A stretch of 64,000 bases of DNA from Neofusicoccum parvum (lineage: Eukaryota; Ascomycota; Dothideomycetes; Botryosphaeriales; Botryosphaeriaceae). The position numbers and the translations under genes were made by a program. The stretch spans positions 3,472,001 to 3,536,000 of the forward strand of contig CP087206.1 in the NCBI GenBank assembly GCA_020912385.1, in the 5' to 3' direction. The notes under the pieces are model-generated. The model was given only the letters and a program-made list of their open reading frames with translations. It had not been told where the DNA came from and did no database searches. Below are positions 23,869 through 34,399 of this stretch, piece by piece. Each line of letters begins with the position of its first letter. The first letter of the stretch is position 1.

Positions 23869-24418
23869 ACTTGGCACTTCCTCAAGCACGGTTCGTTTCT
23901 CCCTGTGATAATTTTGTTGTACTGCGGCCGAAACGAAGTGACGCTGACTTGAAAGTTTATAGCACTTGTATGCTGGTCTGGGCTTGAACACAAGGCCTGC
24001 GCGAGGGTCGTTAATGTTGGCCAAAGGGCGTCAGGCGGAGGCTCAATAGTAACTGCACTGAGTATAGTCAGCAACTACATGGATTTCAGGGGCGGAGCGC
24101 GCTTGCATCCCGTACGCCGCGAGACAATTCATTGCCTTTCCGTCCGTTCAAACTGAAAAACGCCCTCAAAGTTCATCCGTAAAAGGGTCACCGAGTGAAA
24201 ACAAACGTCCCCTTCTCAAACTCGAGTCATCAAGCCAGTAGACAGCTCTACCCTCAATCTTTCACCCTCTTCAATCCCGCGGAAATCTGCAAGTCAGCCT
24301 CAACAACCCCATGCACAGACGAGACCAAAAAGAAAAACCCTGGCAACTCTTGAATATCATTTGACGGTATATCTACAATACTTTCCTCCCTCTAAGCCGG
24401 TGCCCGGGGGACTCCGGT
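23869..24418. other. Convergent intergenic region
   Basis: Shared 3' region of the deuterolysin gene (plus) and the complex I subunit gene (minus). No gene or repeat supported. Confidence 0.45.
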
Positions 24419-25205
24419 CTAGGCCCTGCCACCCAGCTGCGAAGGCGACTGCTCGGCCTTCAGCGTACCGTTCTTCAGCGCCTCCAGCTTCTTGGCGTTC
24501 TCCTCGTAGTTCTTCTGCTCGTAGTGGGCGACGACCTTGGTGATGTCGGCCTGCGAGCCGGCGGGGACGTTGAACGGCGAGCCGGTGTTGAAGGCCCTGC
24601 GTGCGAGATCCAAACGTCAGCATTGTTCACTCTCTCCCTCTCTCTCCATCACACCGTTCGCCAAACGCCATCGCGGAGATTGAGTCCCAAACGTACTCGG
24701 GGAAGTTCAGGTCGACGTGCCGGCGCGGCGTCGAGTTGAGGAACAGGTTGCGGTCGAAGGCGGCCTGCTCGATCATGTCGGTGTGCAGCTTGTTGCGCTC
24801 GGCCCACGTGTCGCGGTAGCCGGCGTAGGCGTCGATCATGCGCGTGAGGTACGGCTTGCGCCCGGGGTCCGAGGCGCTGCCCGTCCAGCCGTAGAAGAGG
24901 ACGGCCGTCGGGATCAGGCCGACCGCGACGTAGAAGCCGGTCTGAGATGAGGGTCAATGGTTAGTCGTGGGAGGCGTCGGAGCGGGGGGCTCGAGGGGCG
25001 ATGCGAGAGAGAGGGGAGGGTGCTGGCGCGCTGGTGGTGGTGGTGGAGGTGGGCGTACGCTGAAGTGCTCCTCCTTCGGGCCGGCGTGGTGGGAGTCGTG
25101 GTGGGAGTCGTGGTGGGCGTCGTGGGCGTGGCGGCGCGATTGGCGCGAGAGGGAGGCGCGCGAGGCCTGGGCGGCCCTCGCAGCGCTTCTGCGGACGGCG
25201 AGCAT
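24419..25205 (-). CDS. nuo17.8: NADH:ubiquinone oxidoreductase 17.8 kDa subunit
   Basis: Three exons: 25059-25205, 24697-24941, 24419-24596; 189 residues. An accessory subunit of mitochondrial complex I. The N-terminus is a mitochondrial presequence rich in Arg, Ala and Ser (MLAVRRSAARAAQASRASLS), then a His-rich linker (HDAHHDSHHDSHH). A single membrane segment follows (FYVAVGLIPTAVLFYGW), then KPYLTRMIDAYAGYRDTWAER, HTDMIEQAAFDRNLFLN and NFPEAFNTGSPFNVPAGSQAD, which match what I know of the Neurospora 17.8 kDa subunit. Introns are GT-AG. It is divergent from the F-box-like gene, with 208 bp between starts. Exact subunit naming rests on motif memory. Confidence 0.82.
25086..25121 (-). repeat. 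12-bp tandem units coding the His-rich linker
   Basis: Three 12-bp units (two identical, the third with one change) encode HHDS, HHDS and HHDA in the presequence-proximal part of the complex I subunit. Confidence 0.8.
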
Positions 25206-25413
25206 GACGATTGGAAGCGGTGGTGGGCAGGTCCAGGGCTTCCAACGCCGAGCGATGATGTTGGAGCTTTACCTGTGCTGCCATTCGCCGAGACGCCCGC
25301 TCTCCCGCCCTGGCCGCCCATCACGTGCGCCTTGGCGCCGCTGACCACGCCCATCGTCCCGCCCGCTCCGACCGCCAACTTCACGTCAGATCCATCGTCG
25401 GGACGCTCGTGCG

Positions 25414-26868
25414 ATGCCGGGTGCCACTCTGCAGGGGCTGCCATCTGAGATTGTCGATGCTATCGCGCTTCAGTTGCAGCCGCCAGACTGCATTGCTCTC
25501 CGTCTCGTCTGCCGCGAACTGGCCGCCAAGTCCGGCTATGCCTTCAAACATGTGTGCCTCGCAACAAGACGCCATATGCTCTCTGAGTACAGCCTCAGGG
25601 GGCTCTTGGACCTGTCTCGCCACAAAGACTTCGGCCGGGCCGTCACCACCCTCATGATCGGCACCGAGCAGTACGAAGAGAGATACGCTGACCCCGTCCT
25701 GCACAAGTCCTGGGCCTCCCTCCCCCAGCAGCAAGCCGATGCCCACGCCGCGGTGCTCGAGGCCCAAAAGCGGCGCCGTGACCGCGGCGACGACTGCGCC
25801 CTCCTGGCCCAGGCCCTGGCAAATCTACCCAATTGTCGCGCCGTCGAGATCGTGGGCAACCACGTCCCGGCCCGCACCGCGTACCGCCACCACAACGAGT
25901 CCGCCGAGGACCTCGTGTACCACAGCTGGGGCGCGCGCACGCTGGCCGACGCGGTCGGGCTGTTCCCGCCCACCGTGTCCGGCCGCGAGAAGGGCGCCGT
26001 CGGTCACGCGTCGCACGTGTTCCTGACCGTGCTGGGCGCCGTCGCCGCCAGCGCCGCGCCCGTGTCGTCGCTGACCATGCGCGTCCGCTACTTCCAGGGC
26101 GTGTCGGGCCTGGCGCTGCTGCTCGACGGGCCCCACGACCGCCCTGGGGGCATCCACCGCGCGTACGGCACGGCCTTCGCGCCCGACCACGGCGCCGCGG
26201 TGCTCGAGCGGCTGCGCGGCAGCACGCGGGGCCTGCGCTCGCTGGCGCTGACGCTGGACGCGCTCGCCGTGCGCTCGTTCGACCCGGCCAGCTCGCGGCT
26301 CGGCGACCGCCACCTGCTGGCCGGGCTGCCGGCGCTGGAGCGGCTGCGGCTGTCGGCGGGCTACGACGTCGCCGACGCGGCGCTGCACGACGTCTTCGCC
26401 CGCTCGGCCTGGCTCCGCGGCGTGCGCGTGCTCTTCCTGAACGACTGCCGGTGCCAGCTGCTCGACATCCCCTCGCGCATCCTGGCGCACTGCCCGCGCC
26501 TGCGGAAGCTCACGCTCGCGAACGTCAGCACGCCCGAGGGCTACTTCCCGTTCTTCCTGCACGGCGCCGTGCAGCACCCGACCCTGGAGGTCGTCCGCGT
26601 CACCTGCATCATGGAGCAGGGCTCGTGGGAGGGCGCAGGCGCCTGGGGGAAGCCGGCGGGCGTCTCGCCGTTCGTCGAGAAGGTTCGCGCCCGGGATGGC
26701 AGCTTCAGGGCTCTGGAGTGCCGCCGGGATGCCGAGGACACGGCTGACCACGTAACGTGGGCTGTGGCGGCGACGCCGGGATGGGGCACCACCAACGTCT
26801 TCCAGCTCCGGGGAGAGTACGACGCGGACGCGATTCGCTGGCCCGAGGAAGACTTGTTTGACCCTTGA
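25414..26868 (+). CDS. F-box-like protein
   Basis: Single-exon frame of 484 residues. The N-terminus (LPSEIVDAIALQLQPPDCIALRLVCRELAAKS, here quoted only as LPSEIVDAIALQL and LRLVCRELAAKS, residues 9-40) matches an F-box, which recruits substrates to SCF ubiquitin ligases. The rest resembles the fungal F-box family with poorly conserved leucine-rich segments (LRSLALTLDALAV, ALERLRLSAGYDV, RLRKLTLANVSTPEGYF), which probably form the substrate-binding part. Codon third positions are almost all G or C. Substrate unknown. Confidence 0.8.
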   Translation: MPGATLQGLPSEIVDAIALQLQPPDCIALRLVCRELAAKSGYAFKHVCLATRRHMLSEYSLRGLLDLSRHKDFGRAVTTLMIGTEQYEERYADPVLHKSWASLPQQQADAHAAVLEAQKRRRDRGDDCALLAQALANLPNCRAVEIVGNHVPARTAYRHHNESAEDLVYHSWGARTLADAVGLFPPTVSGREKGAVGHASHVFLTVLGAVAASAAPVSSLTMRVRYFQGVSGLALLLDGPHDRPGGIHRAYGTAFAPDHGAAVLERLRGSTRGLRSLALTLDALAVRSFDPASSRLGDRHLLAGLPALERLRLSAGYDVADAALHDVFARSAWLRGVRVLFLNDCRCQLLDIPSRILAHCPRLRKLTLANVSTPEGYFPFFLHGAVQHPTLEVVRVTCIMEQGSWEGAGAWGKPAGVSPFVEKVRARDGSFRALECRRDAEDTADHVTWAVAATPGWGTTNVFQLRGEYDADAIRWPEEDLFDP

Positions 26869-28301
26869 GTTTGTGTCTGCCTTGGCTCTCATCAACTCCC
26901 GTCATATTTGTATTTCAGTACGTTTTGCTATGCTTCAACAGGGATGGCGAAGCTTGGCGGTCCATCCGGTTTCTTTTCCCCGGCCCAATCAAGGTATCTA
27001 GCATTTCTTCCAGGGGAGTTCGTCTTCCTTGATCTGTAGACAAGCCAGTGTCTCTTTAGACGATTGCACTAGCCGACGTTAGTCTTTTGTTCCGGTAGAT
27101 GTTTAACGACCTTGGCTGCTTCTTCGAAGACTTCGAACAGAGATGGAGGGCCACTTGAGAGGACATTTTGTTGGCCTCTTGAATTTTCAGACAGAGCAAG
27201 TTGAGATATGAATTCCGTCCTCTTGCTATGCATCCCCCGGCACAGTTCTGGAGGATGGATTTGATCTCTCGGACAGCTGAGTGCACGAACTTGGATTGAT
27301 GTTGGTGCAAGGGTACATACATGTCTGAGAGATTGACGAGAGCGGAAACTTCCCTTCGAGGCGGCCTTTGAATCTTCCGAGAATCTAGGCTCGATATTGT
27401 AAAGTGATTGAAGGAGAGTACGGTGGGTATCGCCCGCTTAAAAGTCCGGCAATGGCTGCGAAGTGAAGTGAGGCGCGAACACGAGGTCCTCCAAGCTGAC
27501 TCATGCCGACGGACGAAATGGTACACAGCCCAACGGGTTGTTCAGCTCCGAAAAGAAACTGCAAGAGGGCAAGGTGAGGTATCATACCCGATCAGCAGGC
27601 CTTTACTAGCACTGACTTCGTATGAAGGGTTACTTTGAGCCCCCGAGAACGCGGACTCGCCGCACTGGGCAGGTCACAGATCAAATTCATTCAAGAGGTT
27701 CAGAGATTAAACTGAGAAAGGTTCAATTAAGCCAAGTGAGATATCTGCACGGAGAATTCAAACAACAAGAAGGAACGTCACTAGCGTTTTGGAGGCCCAA
27801 GTCCTCACGCGAACCCCATCCACCCCGACCGTTCGGACGACGAAGGAAGCTCTCATACCCTCGCCGCCGCGGGCCGTCGACGCCCTTGAACTTTGTTCAT
27901 GGAAAAAGAAGAGGAACCGGTCGGGCGAGGAGGAGGAGGGTTTATATAGGCGAGGGGGCGGCATTGGAACAGTCACCATGGAAGCGAGGAGACTAACCCA
28001 AAAGAGAAGGGGTCGGGGTAGGTGATTGCCATGTGTGAAGCAGCGGCCGGTGTTAGAGACAGTCGCCTGATCCTGTTCGTCACTTCACCTCCAGACCAGA
28101 AGCTAGATCATGCAGTGGAGTTAACAAATGGATTACTTGACTATCAGCAAACAATAAATATACTAGATGGCACCGGGCCAAGTCCCCTAAGAGCACCGAA
28201 GAACATCCAGCAAAAGGACTGAAAACAACAAGGGGCATCAAGAAAGCGCAAAGCAGACACACATCGAAATATCAAACATCAACGCATCAGAAACCCTCCC
28301 C
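26869..28301. other. Intergenic, no supported gene
   Basis: Between the F-box gene (plus) and the disordered-protein gene (minus), so two 3' ends meet. A TTTATATAGG at 27941-27950 looks like a TATA element, but only very short frames follow it. A minus-strand open frame at 27056-27526 has no recognisable features. Purine-rich strand bias runs across 27830-28020. Confidence 0.4.
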
Positions 28302-30656
28302 TCACAACCACCCCTCCCCCCCACTCCCCCTCCTGTAAATCGGCCTCACCCCCGGCCCGGCCACCGCCCCGGCCGCAACCCTCACGTACCCCTGCACGAC
28401 CTGCGGATCCGTCTGCCCCAGCACCCTGATGCTCTTCTTCATCTCGGCCTTCTGCCGCTCGCGCCGGTGGTTCCGATGCGCCTCCACCGCCCTCCTCACC
28501 AACGAAACCTGCTGCCGCTGCCGCGGCGGCGCAACGCCAGCCCCGCCCGCCTGCTCCTCGAGCGCCCCCGTCGCGAGGCTGCGCACCCGCACATGGCTGC
28601 CCCGCGCGCCCTTGTCGGCGCCCTTCGTCGCGACCGCCGTCGAGCTGCTGGCCCGCGACGACGACGACGACGATAGCGATAGTGACGGCGAGGATGCGTC
28701 GAGCGTCGGCGTGCCGCGCTTCTCGTGCACGAATGGCAGGCGCGCGGGCGCGGGAGATGGGGTCGCTGTCCGGTGCATGCCGAGCGCGTTCTGGACGCCG
28801 GTCAGGGCGGCACGGGCGGTGCTGGTGCTGGGTTTCTGGCGGCTGGGGGTGGAGGGGAGGCCGGTGGAGAGTTTGCGGGGGTAGGTGGGGTGGAGATCTG
28901 GACCGCCGGAGGAGAAGAGCTCGGTGTGGGTGAGGCCGCGGTGGAGGGGGGAGGGGGCGGCCGGGGTTTTGGTGGTGGGTGGTGGTGCTGGGCGCGGGTC
29001 GACGAGGCGGGAGGCCGAAGAGGAGGCGGAGTAGGCTGAGGAAGTGGCTGAGGGGTTGCGGGAGGGGGAGCGGGAAGACGAAGGGATGGGTTTGGTGAGG
29101 GACGAGGGGATGAGGGTGAGGGTGAGTGGGGGCGTGTGCGAGGGAGGCTGGTGTTTGCTGCTTTTCTTGTCTTTCTTTTTCTTGCGCACGCTCTTGAGGA
29201 TGGGCTTTGCGCGGGTCATGGCGTAGACGCCGGATAGTGGACGTGCTACTACCGGGAATACGCGGCTACGTGGCCGTTGCTTGGGTGTCGGTCGTGCCCA
29301 TTTGGGTGAGTTGCTGGACTGGTTCTGGGCAGAAGATTTCGTGAATCTCTCATGATCGGCAGGAGGGGAGATTGGGATCTCGCCGCTCTGCGAGCTCGTG
29401 GCGCTTGATTTCCTTGAATGCTGCGAAGGTAGGATCATGTTGAGCGTGCCAGCTGCTAGTGCTGGAAGTTTCTCGCGGATGCTGGACTTCCGCCTGTATG
29501 ACCGCGGTAAGGACTCCTCGTAACGGTAGTGGTCTTCTGGGAATGGGCTGCTACGGTCAACGGTACCATAGCGGTCTACCGAAGTCTTGCTTGTGGACAA
29601 TGGAGACGGCACTAACCCATCTTCTTGGAATGGTGTGCCATAGGAAGTCCAGAGGGTCCCCCGTTTCTCTTCAGCAAAAATCTCATCCGATGGGGATACA
29701 AGATCACGATACTGCTCGACGAGGGTGGTGTGGTAGTCTTGAGAAATCCTGTCTCTGCGGATGCGCCTTCTCTCTTCAATGTCTTCCCACTCGTCATCCG
29801 CACCCGGCGCTGCACTTCGAGGTACCAGCCTACGTGCCGACACAGACGGCTGTGCTCGTTGGGCGTACTGTGAGAAATCTCTTGACCATGGTGGGGACTG
29901 CGGAGTATTTGACCATTCTCGAGAGCTCGGGGAAATCGGCGTAGCTAGACTGAATGGCGAAATGGCTAACTGTGCTTCGGAGAGTGCTACTGTCGGACTT
30001 TGCATTGCTCTTGTGCTCTCCGTTGATGTCGGAGAAGGTGGTGTGGGAGTTTTCTTGAGCGCCGACGGCTCTTTCAGCTTTGCGAGACTGGCAGCGCCTG
30101 GGATTGGCGGAAGAGGCGTCTGCGGTGGTTTGCTTGAGGCTGGGCTAGGAGGAAAGTCGATATGATGCTCGTACTCGAAGGCAGGAGTCATGATACTAGG
30201 ACCCAGATGCGGGGAAGAGTCTGGTATAAGCAGCTCAAACTTCCTTGGCTCCAGAGCGGGCCGATGCTTTCCTTCTGGCTTTGACAAACCCGGGTTGCGC
30301 ACTGTGTACGTCGCGGGTTGCAGGAAGAAGTCTTTGGGCACGTCGGGAGCGCGCTCTTCCTCGGCTTCGTCATCGCTCTCCCTTGAAGTGAGTCTTGTCC
30401 GCAACGACGGCTCAGAGCGGCTCGCACGTGAGTAGGAGTTTACAGATGAGGACTGCGAGGGTCCGAGTGGAGCAGGCGAAGGCCGCTGCGGGTGCGGTAC
30501 TGGTGGCAAGGGCTTGGTGCTTGGAGGGCCGGATGGCGGGAAGGTCTTCATGAAGTCGCTGAAGGACAGGATGGTCTGCTCCATGCCATCAAGTGCCGGG
30601 CTGTCGCTTCCGTATACGGCTGCAGCGGGAGGAGACTGGTCCTTGGCACAATGCAT
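28302..30656 (-). CDS. Large Ser/Pro-rich disordered protein
   Basis: Single open frame of 784 residues from ATG 30656; an in-frame ATG at 30584 (MEQTILSFSDFMKTFPP) is an equally good start. I do not recognise the family. It is rich in Ser, Pro and basic residues with polyproline patches (KPLPPVPHP), acidic DDEAEEER, and one likely structured helix around DDEWEDIEERRRIRRDRIS. A basic KKKKDKKSSKH block and Ser runs follow. The conserved-looking C-terminal part (QQVSLVRRAVEAHRNHRRER, KKSIRVLGQTDPQVVQGYV) may be the functional core. No TM or signal peptide. Divergent from the MFS transporter. Confidence 0.75.
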   Translation of the reverse strand: MHCAKDQSPPAAAVYGSDSPALDGMEQTILSFSDFMKTFPPSGPPSTKPLPPVPHPQRPSPAPLGPSQSSSVNSYSRASRSEPSLRTRLTSRESDDEAEEERAPDVPKDFFLQPATYTVRNPGLSKPEGKHRPALEPRKFELLIPDSSPHLGPSIMTPAFEYEHHIDFPPSPASSKPPQTPLPPIPGAASLAKLKEPSALKKTPTPPSPTSTESTRAMQSPTVALSEAQLAISPFSLATPISPSSREWSNTPQSPPWSRDFSQYAQRAQPSVSARRLVPRSAAPGADDEWEDIEERRRIRRDRISQDYHTTLVEQYRDLVSPSDEIFAEEKRGTLWTSYGTPFQEDGLVPSPLSTSKTSVDRYGTVDRSSPFPEDHYRYEESLPRSYRRKSSIREKLPALAAGTLNMILPSQHSRKSSATSSQSGEIPISPPADHERFTKSSAQNQSSNSPKWARPTPKQRPRSRVFPVVARPLSGVYAMTRAKPILKSVRKKKKDKKSSKHQPPSHTPPLTLTLIPSSLTKPIPSSSRSPSRNPSATSSAYSASSSASRLVDPRPAPPPTTKTPAAPSPLHRGLTHTELFSSGGPDLHPTYPRKLSTGLPSTPSRQKPSTSTARAALTGVQNALGMHRTATPSPAPARLPFVHEKRGTPTLDASSPSLSLSSSSSSRASSSTAVATKGADKGARGSHVRVRSLATGALEEQAGGAGVAPPRQRQQVSLVRRAVEAHRNHRRERQKAEMKKSIRVLGQTDPQVVQGYVRVAAGAVAGPGVRPIYRRGSGGEGWL

Positions 30657-32043
30657 TTGGTGAGAGCGCTACCGAAGAGGCAGCAGAACGACTCGTATGT
30701 CTCATGAAAGGCAACGGAAGGGCACGAGAAGGGGCGACGACTCGCGGGAGCGTCTCCTACAACAAAGGGCTCCGCCGGCCCACGTGCACAACGCCCGAAC
30801 ATTCCGGATAGAGATGCTGGCGGGCGGTCAACAAAGGAAAGACGGAAGGCAGATGTGCAGAATAGATGAAGAGCGCAGTCGCTCGCCAGTCGCAGCGATC
30901 GGCGGGGGTGCAGAGAGAGATTACAACACCCTCCTCATAAAATCTTCTTTGGACAGCGTTTGCGAAGAGCGGGAATTTCAAATAGAGTTGCGCGCGCCCG
31001 TCTACAGCTGGTCGCACTCGCCCATCAGGAGCGCGTCTGTACGCGGGGCGGCGGGCCGGCATGAACGCGGCATTTGCGTTTGCTCTGGGGTCGGGATGCC
31101 GCGCGCAGCCGGCAGCGGCCGGATCAGCATGCTGGCGTGATGCGAGCCGACGGGGCGGGCAGCGCTCATCTCAGCGCGGGACAGAGTTTCGCGGTCGGCG
31201 GGCGAGGTGGAACGCGGGCGGGCGGGCGGCGGTTATGAGGGCGGGCGGAGAGACGCTGCGCCGGCTCGGCTGGTGCACGTGATCGGCAGGTCCCGCAGAG
31301 GCAGTGGCGGGCTGAAGGTTCGCCCGACTCGCACTGTGGCCCCTCCGTCCCTCCGCCTCGGCAGCCCCGACCGCCCTCGCGCCTCATCGTCGCCGCCTGC
31401 GCTCTCGCGGTGCGGTCTAACATCCCGCCGCGTGGCAGCCACACGCTCCACTCGCCCAAAAACTGCTGCCTGCGCGCCGGCCAACACGTGTGTCGCAGCC
31501 CCGGTTTGGGCCTGCACTATTCGCGTCGGCCCCTTCGCCCACCGAACCAAGCCCCCAACATGCCACCACAACGTCGGCGTCAGCTCGCGCGCGCGCTGCT
31601 ATCTCCGCCGCTGGCGTTTTCTTTGGCCGCCAGCCTGTTGGCGCGGCCTCAGGATGCCCCGACGCCAGGCAGCTGAGAATCCGCATGAACGAACATGCGC
31701 GCGCGTGCTGCTTTGGGCCTTTCTATAAATCATGCGAAATCGCTGCCGGTCTGTGGCGCCAAAGTACCGGACCAACAACACCCAAGAGCCGGAACAGCAG
31801 CGCCCAAGAGCCACCAACCACCGAGCACCAGCACTAGCCCCTCAACCGCTGTCTGCTTTGTCCTACCTGATTTCCGAGCATCTCCCCTTTTCAGCTCGAA
31901 CGCCGTGCTTTGGCCTCGACCCCGTCCATTTCTTTCAGCCAGCCCCCAGGCCCACAGCTCCTTGAAGGCTACAGTTGCCTTTTACAAAAGACGTGGTGCT
32001 CCCCGGCGCCACGACAAGAGCCCAAGCCAATTGCCTCCTCACC
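30657..32043. promoter_or_regulatory. Divergent promoter region before the MFS gene
   Basis: About 1.39 kb, very GC-rich in 31000-31700. A TATA-like TCTATAAAT lies at 31722-31730, about 315 bp before the MFS start, followed by a C/A-rich leader. No supported gene. Confidence 0.45.
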
Positions 32044-33861
32044 ATGTCGCTGCCGCAATCAGAAGTTCCCTCAGTAAAATCTGAGTCCCTCTCGGGAGAT
32101 GTGGCATCACCAATGGAAAACACCCCGCGAGAGCCAGTCGCCACGACCTCATACTCCCTCGAGCAACCAGTCTTCAAACCCGGCTGGCGTTTCTATGTCG
32201 CCTTCAGTTCCCTGTCCATCATCACCCTGATGGCCGCCCTCGACGCGACCAGCATCTCTGTTGCACTGGCAGTGAGTCTTAAACTTCTGTTTACCATGAG
32301 CATGTGGCTAACCCTCGCCCAGATCATGGCCAAAGCTCTCCACGGATCTGCTATCCAAGCATTTTGGGCCGGTACATCGTTTCTCCTGACCGCAACTGTC
32401 TTCCAGCCGGTGCTTGGCTCGTTCAGTGACGTCTTCGGCCGCAAGCCAATGATCTTCCTGTCGATGGCTCTCTTCGGTGCTGGCGCGATTATTGCCGCTG
32501 TTGCGAACAACTTCACTGTTATCCTTGTCGGCCGCAGCATCCAAGGCACAGGCGGTGGCGGTATCATTGTGCTGACTGAGATTGTGGTGACTGACTTGGT
32601 GCCATTGCGTGAGCGCGGCAAGTGGTTCAGTATGATCAGCTCGATGTGGGCCTTAGGGACGGTCATAGGACCGCTGCTCGGTAAGTCCTTCTGATTTTTT
32701 TGACAAGGAGTCTAAAATGCATAGCTAATCATTTCCACAGGCGGAGGTTTCGCACAGGACGTCTCCTGGCGCTGGATCTTCTGGATCAACCTCCCCTTCA
32801 TCGGGATCGGTGTGCCCATGATCATTTTCTTCCTAAAGCTGAACTACCAGACCAGCTCCCTGATGCACAAGCTCCTCCGCATCGATTGGCTCGGCGTCAT
32901 TGTCTTCGTTGCCGCAACAACAGGCTTCCTCATTCCTATCACCTGGGGCGGTGTCATGTACGATTGGTCTTCCTGGCGTACCCTCGTTCCCCTCATCCTC
33001 TGCGGTGTTGCCCTCATCGCCTTCATCATCTACGAAGACCGTTGGGCCAGCAACCCCCTGATCCAAACCCGCGTCTTTAAGAACCGCACCGCTGCATCCA
33101 CCTTTGCGCAAACCGTGCTGCACGGCCTGGTCCTCTGGTCCGAGCTATACTACATGCCGTTGTACTACCAGGCCGTGAAGGGATACACAGCCATCCTCTC
33201 CGGCGTCGCTCTCTTCCCGCAAACCTTTACCGTCGCCCCCGCCGCCATGGTTGTTGGCTTCGCCATTGCATACACGGGCCGCTACCGGTGGGCGCTGTGG
33301 AGCGGCTGGTTCTTGACGACTTTCGGCCTGGGTCTGCTCATCTACCTCGATGTCGACACGCCCATCGTCTCGTGGATCTTCCTCAACCTCGTCTCCGGCA
33401 TTGGCACCGGCATCCTCTTCCCGAGCATGAGCATGGCGGTGCAGGCAGCCTCTTCCGCCGAGGACCAGTCCTCCGCCGTCACCATGTTTGCATTCCTGCG
33501 CGCCCTCGGTCAGACGTTGGGCGTCGCCATCGGTGGCGTCATTTTCCAGAACCAGATCAAGAAGAAGTTGATGACGTTCCCGTTGCTGGCACCGAACGCG
33601 ACGGCGCTGTCGAAGGATGCGAGTGGCTTGGTCGAGATCATCAAGGCCATGCCGGCCGGCGAGCAGAAAGAGCAGCTGAAGGTGGCGTACGTGTTTGGTC
33701 TGAAGAGAGTGTGGATTGTGATGTGCGCGCTGGCGGCGGTGGCCCTCGTGGCCAGTTTCTTCGTCGACGGACTGCCGCTGGACCAGGCGCTGAAGACTGA
33801 TCAGGGGTTCCAGCATGAGGAGAAGGTGGAAGATGAGGAGAAGAGCGAAGAGCGTAAGTGA
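32044..33861 (+). CDS. MFS transporter, DHA2 (14-TM) type
   Basis: Three exons: 32044-32271, 32323-32680, 32741-33861; 568 residues. The first intron (51 bp, branch GGCTAAC) is a multiple of three and stays open if retained. A charged N-terminus precedes the first TM (ITLMAALDATSISVALA). Motif A is visible as GSFSDVFGRKPMIFLS, followed by LVGRSIQGTGGGGIIVLTEI and ERGKWFSMISSMWALGTVIGPLLGG. Fourteen or so hydrophobic segments follow. The C-terminus is acidic (HEEKVEDEEKSEERK). DHA2 members are proton antiporters exporting drugs, toxins or siderophores at the plasma membrane or vacuole; no biosynthetic genes lie next to it, so substrate is unknown. Confidence 0.92.
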
Positions 33862-34399
33862 ATGGGTTAGAGTGCGATGACAATTGTATGATTGCATAAA
33901 TGATTGGGACTGGGCTTGGATTTAGAGGTTAGAGTCATTTTCTACTTGTTTGTGGGCCTGGTATTGGCTTCATTCTATCCTGCTCCCTTTTTACTTAGAT
34001 GTCTTGCTCCATATTTCTTCATAATCATCTAGAATAGTGTAATATGTAACTGTACTTAGACATACTGCGATATGCTTCACTCTCCGAATCCTTACCATGC
34101 GTCCGATAAGTCTTTCCATTATGCACTAGCAGCTTCGGACAGTCATACCCTTTGTTCCTGTGGCTTCCAGCAACCGGAAAAACTCATGGTCCTTCACTTC
34201 ACACTTGGCATCTTTCTGGAGCACAAGGCACGATGGTAGGTCATGGGATGGTAAGTGCATGCATGCTAGATGAAAAGAAACGACAGCAACTGATTTTTTT
34301 CAAGTCGTCGCACTTGTAGATTCCCCGTGGGAAGCAACAGATTACGAGAAACTACATAATGTACGACCGTATCTCCAAGCTACCCTCCAATAATAGTGG
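33862..34399. other. AT-richer intergenic region
   Basis: 3' region of the MFS gene, then sequence with no coding signal up to the degenerate gene. Confidence 0.4.

Noticed and set aside
25825..26895. 356-codon minus-strand frame
   Set aside because: Antisense to the F-box-like gene, made possible by its very high G/C third positions; Arg/Ala/Gln-rich with no recognisable motif.
27056..27526. Minus-strand frame of 156 codons
   Set aside because: No start context, family motif or splice partner; composition is not distinctive. It could be a lineage-specific gene but I cannot support it.
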